From an uncultured Lachnospira sp. (GTDB lineage: Bacteria > Bacillota > Clostridia > Lachnospirales > Lachnospiraceae), in contig CAJUKN010000007.1 of assembly GCA_910587485.1 (NCBI GenBank), positions 102,505-166,504 of the forward strand: 64,000 nucleotides of DNA. The letters run 5' to 3'. Below are positions 53,433-62,131 of the stretch, piece by piece. The position numbers were made by a program, and so were the translations under genes. Positions within the stretch are counted from its first letter, which is position 1. Every line of letters begins with the position of its first letter. The notes under the pieces are model-generated. The model made no database searches. It had not been told where the DNA came from and saw only the letters and a program-made list of their open reading frames with translations.

Positions 53433-54860
53433 ATGAGAAAAAAGTTAGAAACATTATCACTTGTTGTTTTACGTGAGTTTGCAAAAGATAAAAAGTTAAA
53501 AAATATTTCTTCAATGAGAAAGGCTGAATTAATTGATGCATTAATTGCTGTATCTGAACAGGAAAAACAAGAAGAGGAAGAACAAGATAAACAGGATGAT
53601 ATAAAAGAAGAAAAAATAGTTGAAAAGAAAACTGTTAGAGGTGAGATAAAAGGAAATAATAGTGAAAAAAGGGAACAAAGGGAACAGGGAACAGAAAGTC
53701 CCCAAATGTTAGGATATTCTCATCAACAGACAGCACCACAAGAGGTTGCAAATGGAATCTTAGAAGTAATGTCAGAGGGATATGGATTTATACGTTGTGA
53801 AAATTTCTTGCCGGGTGATAATGATGTATATGTATCACCATCTCAAATAAGAAAGTTTAATCTTAAAACAGGTGATTTTATAAAAGGACCTAAAAGACCA
53901 AAAAATCAAGGAGAAAAATTTTCAGCTCTAATGTATCTTGAATCAGTAAGTGGTATGAGTCCTGCTGAAGCGACTAAAAGACCATCATTTGAAAGTCTTA
54001 CACCAATATTTCCTAATGAGAGAATACATATAGAAAAAAATAGCAGCACCGTTGCTATGCGAGTTGTCGATTTGATTTGTCCCATTGGAAAAGGACAAAG
54101 AGGTATGATTGTATCACAGCCAAAATCTGGAAAAACTACGCTTTTAAAGCAGATAGCCAATGCGATTACAAGGAATAATCCAGAGATGCATTTGATGATA
54201 CTGCTTATAGATGAGCGTCCAGAAGAAGTAACCGATATAAAAGAATCCATTATTGGTGACAATGTAGAAGTGATTTACTCAACATTTGACGAACTTCCAG
54301 AACGACATAAAAGAGTTTCAGAGATGGTCATTGAGAGAGCAAAAAGGTTGGTAGAAAACAAAAAAGATGTCATTATACTTTTAGATAGCATAACAAGGCT
54401 AGCAAGAGCCTATAACCTTACTGTTCAGGCTAGTGGAAGGACACTTTCAGGTGGTTTAGACCCTGCTGCACTTCATATGCCTAAACGATTTTTTGGTGCC
54501 GCCAGAAATATGCGTGAAGGCGGCAGTCTTACAATACTTGCCACAGCATTAGTTGAGACAGGCAGTAAGATGGACGATGTGGTATTTGAAGAATTTAAGG
54601 GAACAGGCAATATGGAGTTGGTGCTAGATAGGAAACTTTCAGAAAAAAGAGTGTTTCCAGCTATCAATGTTGCTAAATCAGGAACAAGAAGAGATGATTT
54701 GCTTTTAAATAAAGATGAAAAACAAGCAGTTGATATTATTCATAAAGCGTTAAGTGGTTTAAAAGCAGATGAGGCAGCAGAAAGAGTGCTTGATTTATTT
54801 AGCAAGACACGTAATAATAATGAGTTTGTGCAAATTGTATGTAAAAATAAACATATATAG
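53433..54860 (+). CDS. rho: Transcription termination factor Rho
   Basis: 475 residues. An N-terminal Rho_N/SAP-like helix pair (about 1-45), a charged low-complexity insert rich in Glu, Gln and Lys (about 46-95), the RNA-binding cold-shock domain (GYGFIRCENFLPGDNDVYVS) and the ATPase core with PKSGKTT near residue 230, LLIDERPEEV and the Q-loop/R-loop region. Charged inserts of this sort are common in Clostridia. AATGGAGGA precedes ATG 53433. A 15-bp hairpin follows at 54944-54980. Confidence 0.96.
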   Translation: MRKKLETLSLVVLREFAKDKKLKNISSMRKAELIDALIAVSEQEKQEEEEQDKQDDIKEEKIVEKKTVRGEIKGNNSEKREQREQGTESPQMLGYSHQQTAPQEVANGILEVMSEGYGFIRCENFLPGDNDVYVSPSQIRKFNLKTGDFIKGPKRPKNQGEKFSALMYLESVSGMSPAEATKRPSFESLTPIFPNERIHIEKNSSTVAMRVVDLICPIGKGQRGMIVSQPKSGKTTLLKQIANAITRNNPEMHLMILLIDERPEEVTDIKESIIGDNVEVIYSTFDELPERHKRVSEMVIERAKRLVENKKDVIILLDSITRLARAYNLTVQASGRTLSGGLDPAALHMPKRFFGAARNMREGGSLTILATALVETGSKMDDVVFEEFKGTGNMELVLDRKLSEKRVFPAINVAKSGTRRDDLLLNKDEKQAVDIIHKALSGLKADEAAERVLDLFSKTRNNNEFVQIVCKNKHI

Positions 54861-54943
54861 TAATTGGTATTTTTTTTTTAATGTATATATTGATATATGT
54901 GGGATTGTTTCCTATTGTTGAGAATACCTGTTAAAAACAAAAA

Positions 54944-54980
54944 TTGTAAATAAGGATTATAAGCAAATCTTTATTTACAA
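54944..54980 (+). terminator. Hairpin after rho
   Basis: A 15-bp stem (one G-T wobble) between 54944-54958 and 54966-54980, loop ATAAGCA, without a clear T-run. Probable terminator or 3' stabiliser. Confidence 0.55.
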
Positions 54981-55011
54981 AAGTCAAAACAATAAAACAA
55001 TAAAAAAAGCC

Positions 55012-55040
55012 TTGCATATGAGTATAACATATGATACAAT
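55012..55040 (+). promoter_or_regulatory. Promoter of rpmE
   Basis: TTGCAT (55012-55017), 17-base spacer, TACAAT (55035-55040), 89 bases before the L31 start. Confidence 0.65.
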
Positions 55041-55128
55041 ATCAACGCTGCTTATTGAAGACAAAGATTACTTTGTAAGATTAAGTCTTGCAATGAATAA
55101 ATAAATAATTGTTAAAGAGGTGAAAATC

Positions 55129-55335
55129 ATGAGAGAAGGAATCCATCCAGAGTACTATCAGGCAAAAGTTGTTTGTAACTGTGGCAATGAATTTGTGACA
55201 GGTTCAACAAAGGAAGAAATCCATGTAGAGATTTGTTCTAAATGCCACCCTTTCTATACAGGTCAACAAAAGGCAACAACTGCTCGCGGTCGTATTGATA
55301 AGTTTAACAGAAAGTATGGTGTTAAGAATAATTAA
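55129..55335 (+). CDS. rpmE: Ribosomal protein L31 (zinc-binding form)
   Basis: 68 residues. The Cys knuckles VCNCGN and CSKCHPFYTGQQK show the zinc-binding (C+) type of L31, a 50S-subunit protein. AGAGGTGA lies 6 bases before ATG 55129; a GTG at 55120 is in frame but overlaps that site. It follows rho, as in many Firmicutes. Confidence 0.95.
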   Translation: MREGIHPEYYQAKVVCNCGNEFVTGSTKEEIHVEICSKCHPFYTGQQKATTARGRIDKFNRKYGVKNN

Positions 55336-55344
55336 TGCCTGTTT

Positions 55345-55504
55345 AAGATTGAGGTCATGCAGGTCTCAATCTTTTATTAAATAAGGATGCCGCGCATTTG
55401 CGTGGCATCTGTTGTTTTATTCTATAGGAAAGTTCAACCTATTAGTAAGTTCATAACAAATATTGTTTGTTTTATGAACTTGCAAGAGTTGCACAGCAAC
55501 TCTT
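55345..55504 (+). terminator. Four consecutive hairpins after rpmE
   Basis: In order: AAGATTGAG/CTCAATCTT (55345-55353 with 55365-55373, T-rich tail, the likely rpmE terminator); GATGCCGCGC/GCGTGGCATC (55386-55395 with 55400-55409, T-rich tail); AAGTTCATAA/TTATGAACTT (55447-55456 with 55472-55481); AAGAGTTGC/GCAACTCTT (55484-55492 with 55496-55504, T-rich tail). At least two look like full terminators. Confidence 0.75.
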
Positions 55505-55520
55505 TTATTTACTTATAGAA

Positions 55521-55615
55521 AATTGTGCCGAAACGTCACAAATAAGGATTGATGCCACAATGGAAAGTCTTTGCAAATTTCTATTGCTCAATTCCTACGC
55601 GACACTTCGGAATGG
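55521..55615. repeat. Dispersed leader element with inverted-repeat ends, copy 3
   Basis: ATTGTGCCGAAACGTCACAA at the left and ACACTTCGGAATGG at the right match the copy at 23952-24061 over most of its length; an internal stretch of about 17 bases is missing. The end arms CCGAAACGT and ACACTTCGG pair imperfectly. The right end again merges with the ribosome site (GGGGGA) of the next gene. Confidence 0.75.
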
Positions 55616-55624
55616 GGGATTAGT

Positions 55625-57013
55625 ATGAAAAATTCTGGAATTGGAGGGCAGGCTGTACTGGAAGGCATCATGATGCGCAATAAGGATAAATATGCAATTG
55701 CAGTAAGAAAGCCTGACAAAGAAATTGAACTTGTTGTAAAAGACAGTAAAATGTTGACTGATAAATATAAATGGCTGAATTATCCCATTATTAGAGGTAT
55801 ATTTAATTTTGTTGATTCAATGGTAACAGGAATATCAACAATTACGTACTCTGCCTCATTTTATGACGACCCTGCTGAGCAGAAAAAAACAAAGGCAGAT
55901 GAGATTGGCAGAGCTGTGTTTAAAGATAAATTAGAATCTATACTAATGGCTGTCACAGTCATTGTGTCTGTTATATTAGCCGTAGGATTGTTTATGATAT
56001 TGCCATATTTTGTTTCCAGATTACTAAAAAATGTAATTTCTTCTCAAATCTTGTTAAATTTTATTGAAGGCTTGGTAAGAGTTATTATATTTTTACTATA
56101 TATGGTTGCTATATCACAAATGAGTGATATTAAAAGAACATATATGTATCATGGTGCAGAGCATAAGTGTATAAACTGTATAGAAAATGGAGCAAGACTA
56201 ACCATAGAAAATGTGATGAACAGCTCACGACTGCATAAGCGATGTGGCACCAGTTTTATGTTTTTAGTTATGTTTATCAGCATTATATTTTTTATATTTA
56301 TAAGAGTGGATAATACCATACTACAGGTTGTTATTAGAATATTTATGATTCCTGTTATAGCAGGAGTTTCTTATGAAATATTGAAATGGGCTGGAAAAAA
56401 TGATAATATTTTTGTAAATATTGTCAGCAAGCCTGGTATGCTGCTTCAAAAGCTTACAACAAAAGAGCCAGATGCTGATATGGTTGAGGTTGCTATAAAA
56501 GCAGTAGAGGCCGTTTTTGACTGGCAGGAATTTCTTGATGTATATTATGAGAATGAGAGTGATAAGGAAGCTGCAATACAAGCTTCTGAAAATTTGTTAA
56601 AACAAAACATACAAGCGCTTGATATTAAAATTTCTAAGGATAGTAATTCTGTTGTGAAATCTGTTGATAAGCCAAATGAAGATACAGACACAAAAGAGCC
56701 AAATATGGATACTTCTGTATATGCAGACACAATAGAAGATGATATAGAAGAGTTTGAGTTTGAAGGTCATGCAGATATTGAATTTGAGGATTTAGACAAT
56801 GATTCACCACATAGTTCATCAGAAAATCAAGAGATTTCTGAACAGTTAGAATTGGATATTGAAGTTGATAGCCTTTATGATGAGTTAGAAGATGATATTG
56901 AATCAGAAGATGTATTTGATGGAATTGAATTTGAAGAACCACAACCTGAAGTTGTTGAGGAATTAGTTGCAGATGAGGTTCCTCTTTTTAAAGAGAGAAA
57001 AACAGATAAATAA
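55625..57013 (+). CDS. DUF1385 membrane protein with acidic tail
   Basis: 462 residues. The DUF1385 core (about 1-290) opens with GIGGQAVLEGIMMRN and holds four or so membrane helices and the conserved YHGAEHKCINCIENG segment; a YeaQ-like His/Cys-rich motif suggests metal binding. The last 170 residues are a highly acidic low-complexity tail. Function unknown, but it is almost always next to prmC and prfA in Clostridia, as here. Start ATG 55625 after GGGGGA. Confidence 0.88.
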   Translation: MKNSGIGGQAVLEGIMMRNKDKYAIAVRKPDKEIELVVKDSKMLTDKYKWLNYPIIRGIFNFVDSMVTGISTITYSASFYDDPAEQKKTKADEIGRAVFKDKLESILMAVTVIVSVILAVGLFMILPYFVSRLLKNVISSQILLNFIEGLVRVIIFLLYMVAISQMSDIKRTYMYHGAEHKCINCIENGARLTIENVMNSSRLHKRCGTSFMFLVMFISIIFFIFIRVDNTILQVVIRIFMIPVIAGVSYEILKWAGKNDNIFVNIVSKPGMLLQKLTTKEPDADMVEVAIKAVEAVFDWQEFLDVYYENESDKEAAIQASENLLKQNIQALDIKISKDSNSVVKSVDKPNEDTDTKEPNMDTSVYADTIEDDIEEFEFEGHADIEFEDLDNDSPHSSSENQEISEQLELDIEVDSLYDELEDDIESEDVFDGIEFEEPQPEVVEELVADEVPLFKERKTDK

Positions 57014-57017
57014 TTGT

Positions 57018-57893
57018 ATGAGTAATATATCTTATAGAGAGGCAGTTTTGAGTGCTGCAGATAAATTAAAAAAATGCGGTGTGGATAATCCTCAATATGA
57101 CAGTCAAGAATTGTTGATGTATGCGGCAAATATGGATAGAACGACGTATTTGCTGCACTGTGAAGAGCATATTGATGATAAATTATATGCTGTATTTGAA
57201 AAATTAGTGAAACGGCGAGCTGCTAGAGAGCCATTGCAGCATATTTTAGGTTATACTTATTTTTGGGGAAGAAAATATCTGGTTAATGAAAATGTGCTTA
57301 TTCCTAGACAAGATACAGAAGTGCTTATAGAAAAGGCACTAGAATATATTTGTACAGGTGATAGTGTATTAGATATGTGTACAGGTTCTGGTTGTATTAT
57401 TATTACACTTGCCTGTGAAAAAAAATTATCTAGGGCAGTGGGCGTAGATTTATCAAAAAAAGCACTTGAAGTAGCAAGAAAAAATGCAGTTAATCTTTTG
57501 GCAGATGTCGAATGGATAGAAAGTGATTTGTTTCAACAGATGGATAAGTCTATTGAAACAAATAAGCAAATGAATGTTTTATATGATGTGATAGTGTCCA
57601 ATCCGCCCTATATTGAGTCCGATGTGATTGATACATTAAGTGATGAAGTGCGGTATTTTGACCCATTAATGGCGTTGGACGGCGGGAACGATGGGCTTGT
57701 ATTTTATCGAAAAATCACAGAACAATCTGTAAATTATTTAAAACAGGGTGGCTGGCTGCTCTATGAAATAGGAAGCAATCAATCAAAACAGGTAAGGGAC
57801 ATAATGGCTGCCAACGGTTATGAGGATATACATATCGTTGAGGATTTAGCTGGTTTGTGCAGAGTTGTAATGGGAAGACTTAAATGTAAGTAA
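57018..57893 (+). CDS. prmC: Release-factor glutamine methyltransferase
   Basis: 291 residues. N-terminal helical PrmC domain, then a SAM-binding fold with DMCTGSGCI near residue 117 and the substrate-gripping NPPY near residue 194. It methylates the Gln of the GGQ motif in release factors; prfA, its target, is the next gene, 22 bases on. The start at ATG 57018, 4 bases after the DUF1385 stop, has only a weak ribosome site, suggesting coupling. Confidence 0.94.
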   Translation: MSNISYREAVLSAADKLKKCGVDNPQYDSQELLMYAANMDRTTYLLHCEEHIDDKLYAVFEKLVKRRAAREPLQHILGYTYFWGRKYLVNENVLIPRQDTEVLIEKALEYICTGDSVLDMCTGSGCIIITLACEKKLSRAVGVDLSKKALEVARKNAVNLLADVEWIESDLFQQMDKSIETNKQMNVLYDVIVSNPPYIESDVIDTLSDEVRYFDPLMALDGGNDGLVFYRKITEQSVNYLKQGGWLLYEIGSNQSKQVRDIMAANGYEDIHIVEDLAGLCRVVMGRLKCK

Positions 57894-57915
57894 GAAGAAA
57901 GGTGTGTAATTATCA

Positions 57916-58998
57916 ATGGATATGTTTGATAAATTGGAAGATATAGTAAATAGGTATGAGGATATCACAGCAGAACTAAGCAATCCAGATGTAGTGAATG
58001 ACCAAAATAAATTTAAAATGCTTATGAAAGAACAAAATAATATTGTTCCTATTGTTACAGCATTTACAGAGTATAAAAATTGTAAGCAAAATATTGAAGA
58101 CAGTTTGACAATGTTGTCTGAAGAAAGCGATGCAGAACTTTTAGAGTTGGCAAAAGAAGAATTAAACGATTCCAAGAAAAAGATGGAAGCATTGGAAAAT
58201 GAGTTAAAGATACTATTGCTGCCAAAAGACCCTAATGATGAAAAAGATATTATTGTGGAGATTCGAGCAGGCGCAGGCGGTGATGAGGCTGCCTTATTTG
58301 CTGCGGAGCTGTTTCGTATGTATACACATTATGCGGAGTCAAAAAGATGGAAAATTGAAGTTGTCAATGCTGATGAAACAGGTATTGGCGGAATGAAAGA
58401 AATTGAATTTATGGTAAAAGGTCAAGGCGCATATTCTGTGATGAAGTATGAAAGTGGCGTTCATAGAGTACAGCGAGTGCCAGAGACTGAATCGGGAGGA
58501 AGAATCCACACATCAACAGCATCAGTAGCAGTTATGCCAGAGGCAGAAGATGTGGATATTCAAATTAATGATAAAGATATACGAATTGATGTTATGCGTG
58601 CTTCTGGTAATGGCGGACAATGTGTCAATACAACGGATTCAGCAGTTCGTCTTACCCATTATCCAACAGGTATTGTTATTTATTCACAGACAGAAAAGTC
58701 GCAGATTCAAAATAAAGAAAAGGCATTTGCATTGCTGCGCGCCAAATTATATGATATGGAGATGCAAAAAGCCCATGATGCCGAAGCTGATGCAAGAAAA
58801 AGTCAAATTGGTACAGGAGACCGTTCTGAAAAAATTAGAACATATAATTTTCCACAAGGTCGTGTAACAGACCATAGAATTGGATTGACTTTATATAAAC
58901 TTGATAAAATTATGGGGGGAGATATTCAGGAAATTATTGATGCATGTATCGCCGCCGACCAAGCGGCAAAGTTAAGCAGTATGAATGAAGAGGCTTAA
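57916..58998 (+). CDS. prfA: Peptide chain release factor 1
   Basis: 360 residues. It recognises UAA/UAG through the PxT-type motif (VPETES, where RF1 has PAT/PVT) and triggers hydrolysis with GGQ near residue 233 (ASGNGGQCVN). The RF1-specific HTSTASVAVMPE follows the recognition loop. GAAGAAAGG stands before ATG 57916. A perfect 15-bp terminator follows. Confidence 0.96.
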   Translation: MDMFDKLEDIVNRYEDITAELSNPDVVNDQNKFKMLMKEQNNIVPIVTAFTEYKNCKQNIEDSLTMLSEESDAELLELAKEELNDSKKKMEALENELKILLLPKDPNDEKDIIVEIRAGAGGDEAALFAAELFRMYTHYAESKRWKIEVVNADETGIGGMKEIEFMVKGQGAYSVMKYESGVHRVQRVPETESGGRIHTSTASVAVMPEAEDVDIQINDKDIRIDVMRASGNGGQCVNTTDSAVRLTHYPTGIVIYSQTEKSQIQNKEKAFALLRAKLYDMEMQKAHDAEADARKSQIGTGDRSEKIRTYNFPQGRVTDHRIGLTLYKLDKIMGGDIQEIIDACIAADQAAKLSSMNEEA

Positions 58999-59060
58999 AA
59001 GCCTTGAGTTTACCAGAGTTTGGTGAAAATATAGGATTTTTAAAAGGGAATAGTTGAGGA

Positions 59061-59099
59061 AAAAATCGGTCTGATGGGTGAAAAATCAGACCGATTTTT
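59061..59099 (+). terminator. Rho-independent terminator after prfA
   Basis: AAAAATCGGTCTGAT (59061-59075) pairs perfectly with 59085-59099, 15 bp, ending in a T-run and further T's. It marks the end of the conserved chromosome block. Confidence 0.92.
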
Positions 59100-59143
59100 G
59101 ATTTTTTTGAGTTTTCGATGTACTATCCACACTGAAAAGTTGC

Positions 59144-59252
59144 TTTTGATAGTTTCATAGCCTGTGAAAAATTTTATAGATAGCTTTATAGCATCTGTTT
59201 GGAAGTTTTGATAGTTTTATAGCGTGAGGTTGTTTTTGATGTATTGGATAGC
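59144..59252. repeat. Four degenerate tandem repeats
   Basis: Variants of TTTTGATAGTTTTATAGC start at 59144, 59172, 59206 and 59234, spaced 28, 34 and 28 bases. No reading frame explains them. Between the prfA terminator and 59442 nothing else is clear except a short open stretch at 59326-59417 (LPTFDTNEALHIILTDLEYEL) with no ribosome site. Confidence 0.5.
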
Positions 59253-59442
59253 CTCAAAATGGCTTTAAAATGTACTAAAATAGGACTTTATATTTTTGAT
59301 TTGAAATAATTGGAGTTAAGGGATTTGCCTACATTTGATACCAATGAAGCATTGCACATTATTCTGACAGATTTAGAATATGAGTTAAAACCTTTGTTAT
59401 CGCAACTGATAATGTGAAACTCTTTAGAAACTATTATGAATT

Positions 59443-59727
59443 ATGATATTTTACTCATTCAAGGCATACATCCAATTTTCATTAGTATTTTGCCAATCAG
59501 CTAAAGATTTGAAAAGAGCCAGTTCATTGATTCCTAGAAATAATATGAATGATAAATATGCAATGAGGACATGGTTATGCCGAATGCATCTAAATGGCGA
59601 TGAGTTCAAAACTTGTCATAAGTTTATGATAAAAAGCCTAATAGGGGAATCAGCTTTTGCAGACACTGCTACTAGAAAATTAATTGTAGATGATGACTTT
59701 AATCCAGATGAAGTGTTTAAGTTTTAA
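59443..59727 (+). pseudogene. Hypothetical gene or gene remnant
   Basis: A frame of up to 94 residues; the better-looking part begins near residue 35 (NNMNDKYAMRTWLCRMHLNGDEFKTCHKF) and ends with an acidic VDDDFNPDEVFKF. No ribosome site fits either possible start. Not recognised. It lies in a decayed accessory stretch and is probably a remnant. Confidence 0.35.
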
Positions 59728-59737
59728 TGAGGGTACT

Positions 59738-59902
59738 ATGCTTGTATTTTTCTACAAAGATAAAGAAATCATAGCAGTAAGAGCGTATTTGCTGAATGAT
59801 TTTTTAGAGCGGATACATCTAAAAATCGAAAAAGAGATTAAGTATAATTTGGATTGCATTGATGAGAAATGGAAAGATAATCAATGTATATTATATCACT
59901 AA
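59738..59902 (+). CDS. Small hypothetical protein
   Basis: 54 residues from ATG 59738, preceded by GAGGG. Charged and helical with no known motif. Closely follows the preceding remnant; possibly the second half of the same decayed unit. Confidence 0.3.
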   Translation: MLVFFYKDKEIIAVRAYLLNDFLERIHLKIEKEIKYNLDCIDEKWKDNQCILYH

Positions 59903-60189
59903 GATGATTGAACTGACTCTCGGAGATTATGTGGAGGTTGGATTTGATGTAAGGCTCTGGAGATGTTGAAGTATGGTGGGGATTTCTGATTCTGCCTTTT
60001 CATATCTGGAGTATGCTTTTAAAGTGGTGAAAAAGACTGTATTATACAACTGTTCCATTAAAAGATTATTTAATGAAGTTATTACTATTATTAAGATAGA
60101 TTATTAAGACTTTCCTATTTTGTTAGGTTTTTTCTAATAGAGTATCATATCTTATTTATTTTCATATTGTTATTCATATGATTCATCAC

Positions 60190-60222
60190 ATATAAGTAAC
60201 ACTTTATCTATGTTACTTATAT
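60190..60222. repeat. Perfect 12-bp inverted repeat
   Basis: ATATAAGTAACA (60190-60201) and TGTTACTTATAT (60211-60222) with a 9-base gap, followed by AAAAAAGG. Could be an operator or a terminal repeat. Confidence 0.55.
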
Positions 60223-60275
60223 AAAAAAGGTAAGATAAACATAGTTGATTTCATTATAAGATAAAAATAAATAAG

Positions 60276-60470
60276 ATGAAGAAGATATGTAAGATAAATA
60301 GAATGAATAAGATAAGCGAGATAAATAAGATTTTTTTAATATCAGCAGAGTTTGCAAATGTGATTGGAGTATCATTATTAACAATAAAGAATTAGAATAG
60401 AGATGATATTTTTCATTCGTATATGAGGACACTAACAGGTAAACGCTTATATACACAGGTTCAGATTTAG
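60276..60470 (+). pseudogene. Degraded MerR/IS607-type helix-turn-helix gene
   Basis: The plus-strand frame reads ISAEFANVIGVSLLTIKN, then TAG, then NRDDIFHSYMRTLTGKRLYTQVQI and TAG. This matches MerR-like heads of IS607-type recombinases and related proteins (sequence pattern VSxxTLxxWxxxGIFxPxRTxTGxRxYT), with the conserved Trp codon turned into TAG (60393-60395). The rest of the gene is missing. Confidence 0.55.
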
Positions 60471-60664
60471 AAAATATAGGATAAAGGTGCTGAGGAGTAA
60501 TGAAGATAAAAGAGAAATTTGATATAGAAGATGTTATTTTTCCATTAGATACAATAGAGCCATCTAAAGATATAAAGAAAATTTCGCATATGACCTCGAC
60601 AGTCTCAACTTTATAAGAGATAGAAAGCGTTGGCAAGAAGAAAAAAACAGATAAGATTTTTAGT

Positions 60665-60899
60665 ATGGCTGGCAAGGCGATATTGGTAGTATATGTGATA
60701 TTTGGAGGTATTCAGTCTTTCAAACGAGAATGGAGAATATCCGTAGCGATAGGTGGATATGTTTCACAGTTTTATAAGTTTGTAAGAAGCTGGACAGATA
60801 GCCTTAGAAAAATAGAGAATGAAGGAGTAAGTAGATAGTATTCCAAAAGCAAATAATAATGAGATAGGCTTTACCATTGAAGATGAGCCTGTTTATTAA
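60665..60899 (+). pseudogene. Broken small gene
   Basis: A 57-residue frame from ATG 60665 (MAGKAILVVYVIFGG, ending SWTDSLRKIENEGVSR) breaks at 60838; shifting frame gives VDSIPKANNNEIGFTIEDEPVY to a TAA at 60897-60899. It looks like one gene with a frameshift. Not recognised. Confidence 0.35.
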
Positions 60900-61016
60900 A
60901 AATAGAAGTTGTATAGTATCAAAACAAGAGGTATAATATAACTAAAGGTAATTTGATATAGCATTTACAGTAAATGGGGTATTAATTTTAAGTTGTAGAT
61001 AGAAAGAGGTGTTTAT

Positions 61017-61256
61017 ATGTTAGCTTTGCAAGGATACTATGATGGAAATGCAGTACAAACATTAGAGAAAATTCATGCAAAAAAGAATCAAAAATTGATT
61101 ATTACAATATTAGATGAATTTATTGAGGATATAGATGAGGATGTTAAAAGTCTGTCAGCAAGAGGTTCATTATCACAATATGCAAATCCTAAGCTACAAA
61201 AGAAAGAAGATTCTGCGTGGGAGGAGGAAGTGAAAGATAATTATGATAATACTTGA
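61017..61256 (+). CDS. VapB-like antitoxin
   Basis: 79 residues, acidic, opening MLALQGYYDGNAVQTLEK, a start often seen in antitoxins of PIN-type toxins. GAAAGAGGTG precedes ATG 61017. Its end overlaps the PIN-toxin gene by 14 bases, the classic antitoxin-first coupling. No clear AbrB or ribbon-helix-helix motif, so the class is inferred from size, charge and partner. Confidence 0.7.
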   Translation: MLALQGYYDGNAVQTLEKIHAKKNQKLIITILDEFIEDIDEDVKSLSARGSLSQYANPKLQKKEDSAWEEEVKDNYDNT

Positions 61257-61611
61257 TACAAATATGATTTTAAGATATCTGTTAAATGATAATAAAGAAA
61301 TGGCAGATGAGGCAGAAAAAGTTATCAAACAAGGTAATGTAGGAGTGACAATAGAAATTATTGCAGAGGTAGTGTATGTTTTAAAGAGAGTTTATTCTAT
61401 AGAGCGTGATTCAATAAAAATAAGTTTGTTAAATTTTTTATTAGAGGTGCAAGCAGATGAAAAGGAGGTAATAAAAGTTGGTTTAGAAATTTATGGTAAA
61501 CAGAATTTAGATTTTGTGGATTGTATTTTATATGCCTATAATAGAGTAAAAGGGTATGAGATAAAAACATTTGATAAGAAACTAAAAAAATTATTAGAGC
61601 ATGAAGATTAA
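61243..61611 (+). CDS. VapC-like PIN-domain toxin
   Basis: 122 residues with a PIN fold: D5 in ILDTNMILRYLL, a central Glu in EIIAEVVYVLK, and the acidic cluster FVDCILYAY and IKTFDKKL near residues 91-112 that complete the metal site. PIN toxins cut RNA, typically tRNA or rRNA, and are kept inactive by the upstream antitoxin. The ribosome site GGAGGAGG is in the antitoxin gene; the stop overlaps the next start by 1 base. Confidence 0.88.
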   Translation: MIILDTNMILRYLLNDNKEMADEAEKVIKQGNVGVTIEIIAEVVYVLKRVYSIERDSIKISLLNFLLEVQADEKEVIKVGLEIYGKQNLDFVDCILYAYNRVKGYEIKTFDKKLKKLLEHED

Positions 61612-61898
61612 TGGAGTATTCGTTTAAAGCACCAGTAAAATTAAAGTATCAACAGACGAGAGGCTTTTATGTGCCAGAGAGATTAACATGGAAAGAGATT
61701 CAAGAAAAATATCCTGACCAGTGGGTAGGATTAGTAAATATTAAATGGAAAAATGATTCCAACATTGAGTCTGCTATTGTTAAGTATATAGATAAATCAA
61801 AAGATGAGCTGCTTATGATGCAGATAAAAGATGAAATTTTCAGTTGTTACACTACTCCAGATAATGTATTTCAGTTAGGAACAATGGGGTATTCATAG
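61611..61898 (+). CDS. Small protein with KYPDQWVGL motif
   Basis: 95 residues, starting on the last base of the toxin stop. The centre reads LTWKEIQEKYPDQWVGLVNIKW, which is repeated in variant form in the following gene (YTWQELTKEFPDKWVVIENATL), so the two are paralogues. Similar KYPDxWV proteins accompany PIN and protease-like genes in many bacteria; their role is unknown. Confidence 0.65.
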   Translation: MEYSFKAPVKLKYQQTRGFYVPERLTWKEIQEKYPDQWVGLVNIKWKNDSNIESAIVKYIDKSKDELLMMQIKDEIFSCYTTPDNVFQLGTMGYS

Positions 61899-61915
61899 AG
61901 CAAGGAGCGATTGAT

Positions 61916-62131
61916 ATGTTAAGTATAGACAATAAATATTATACATGGCAGGAACTTACAAAAGAATTTCCAGATAAGTGGGTAGTAATTGAAAATGCAA
62001 CTTTAGATAGTGGAGGATTTATTGTATCAGGTAATCTTATTGGGGTATGCTCTGATAATGAAATTGATGATTTTGTAGTTTCTTGTTACAAAGAAGATAA
62101 GCATATAAGCTATGAGAGAACAACAGATTGA
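61916..62131 (+). CDS. Small paralogue of the preceding protein
   Basis: 71 residues. Shares the YTWQELTKEFPDKWVVIENA segment with the gene before it, then diverges. AAGGAG precedes ATG 61916. Fourth gene of the toxin-antitoxin transcript. Function unknown. Confidence 0.6.
   Translation: MLSIDNKYYTWQELTKEFPDKWVVIENATLDSGGFIVSGNLIGVCSDNEIDDFVVSCYKEDKHISYERTTD

Larger units (their letters stand above)
59903..61016. other. Decayed accessory region without an intact gene
   Basis: Contains a 12-bp inverted repeat (60190-60222), an array of ATAAGAT motifs (60231-60331), a helix-turn-helix pseudogene (60276-60470), a 38-codon frame from ATG 60500 with a GAGGAG site, and a broken frame at 60665-60899. 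The long minus-strand open frame over 60217-60675 has no ribosome site and is a shadow of these. Confidence 0.6.

Noticed and set aside
60217..60675. Long minus-strand open frame of 152 codons
   Set aside because: No ribosome site, biased Ser/Leu/Tyr composition, and it lies opposite a better-explained plus-strand pseudogene and repeat array.
61017..61256. Assigning the antitoxin to a named DNA-binding class
   Set aside because: No clear AbrB, ribbon-helix-helix or Phd motif is visible; only size, charge and partner support the call.
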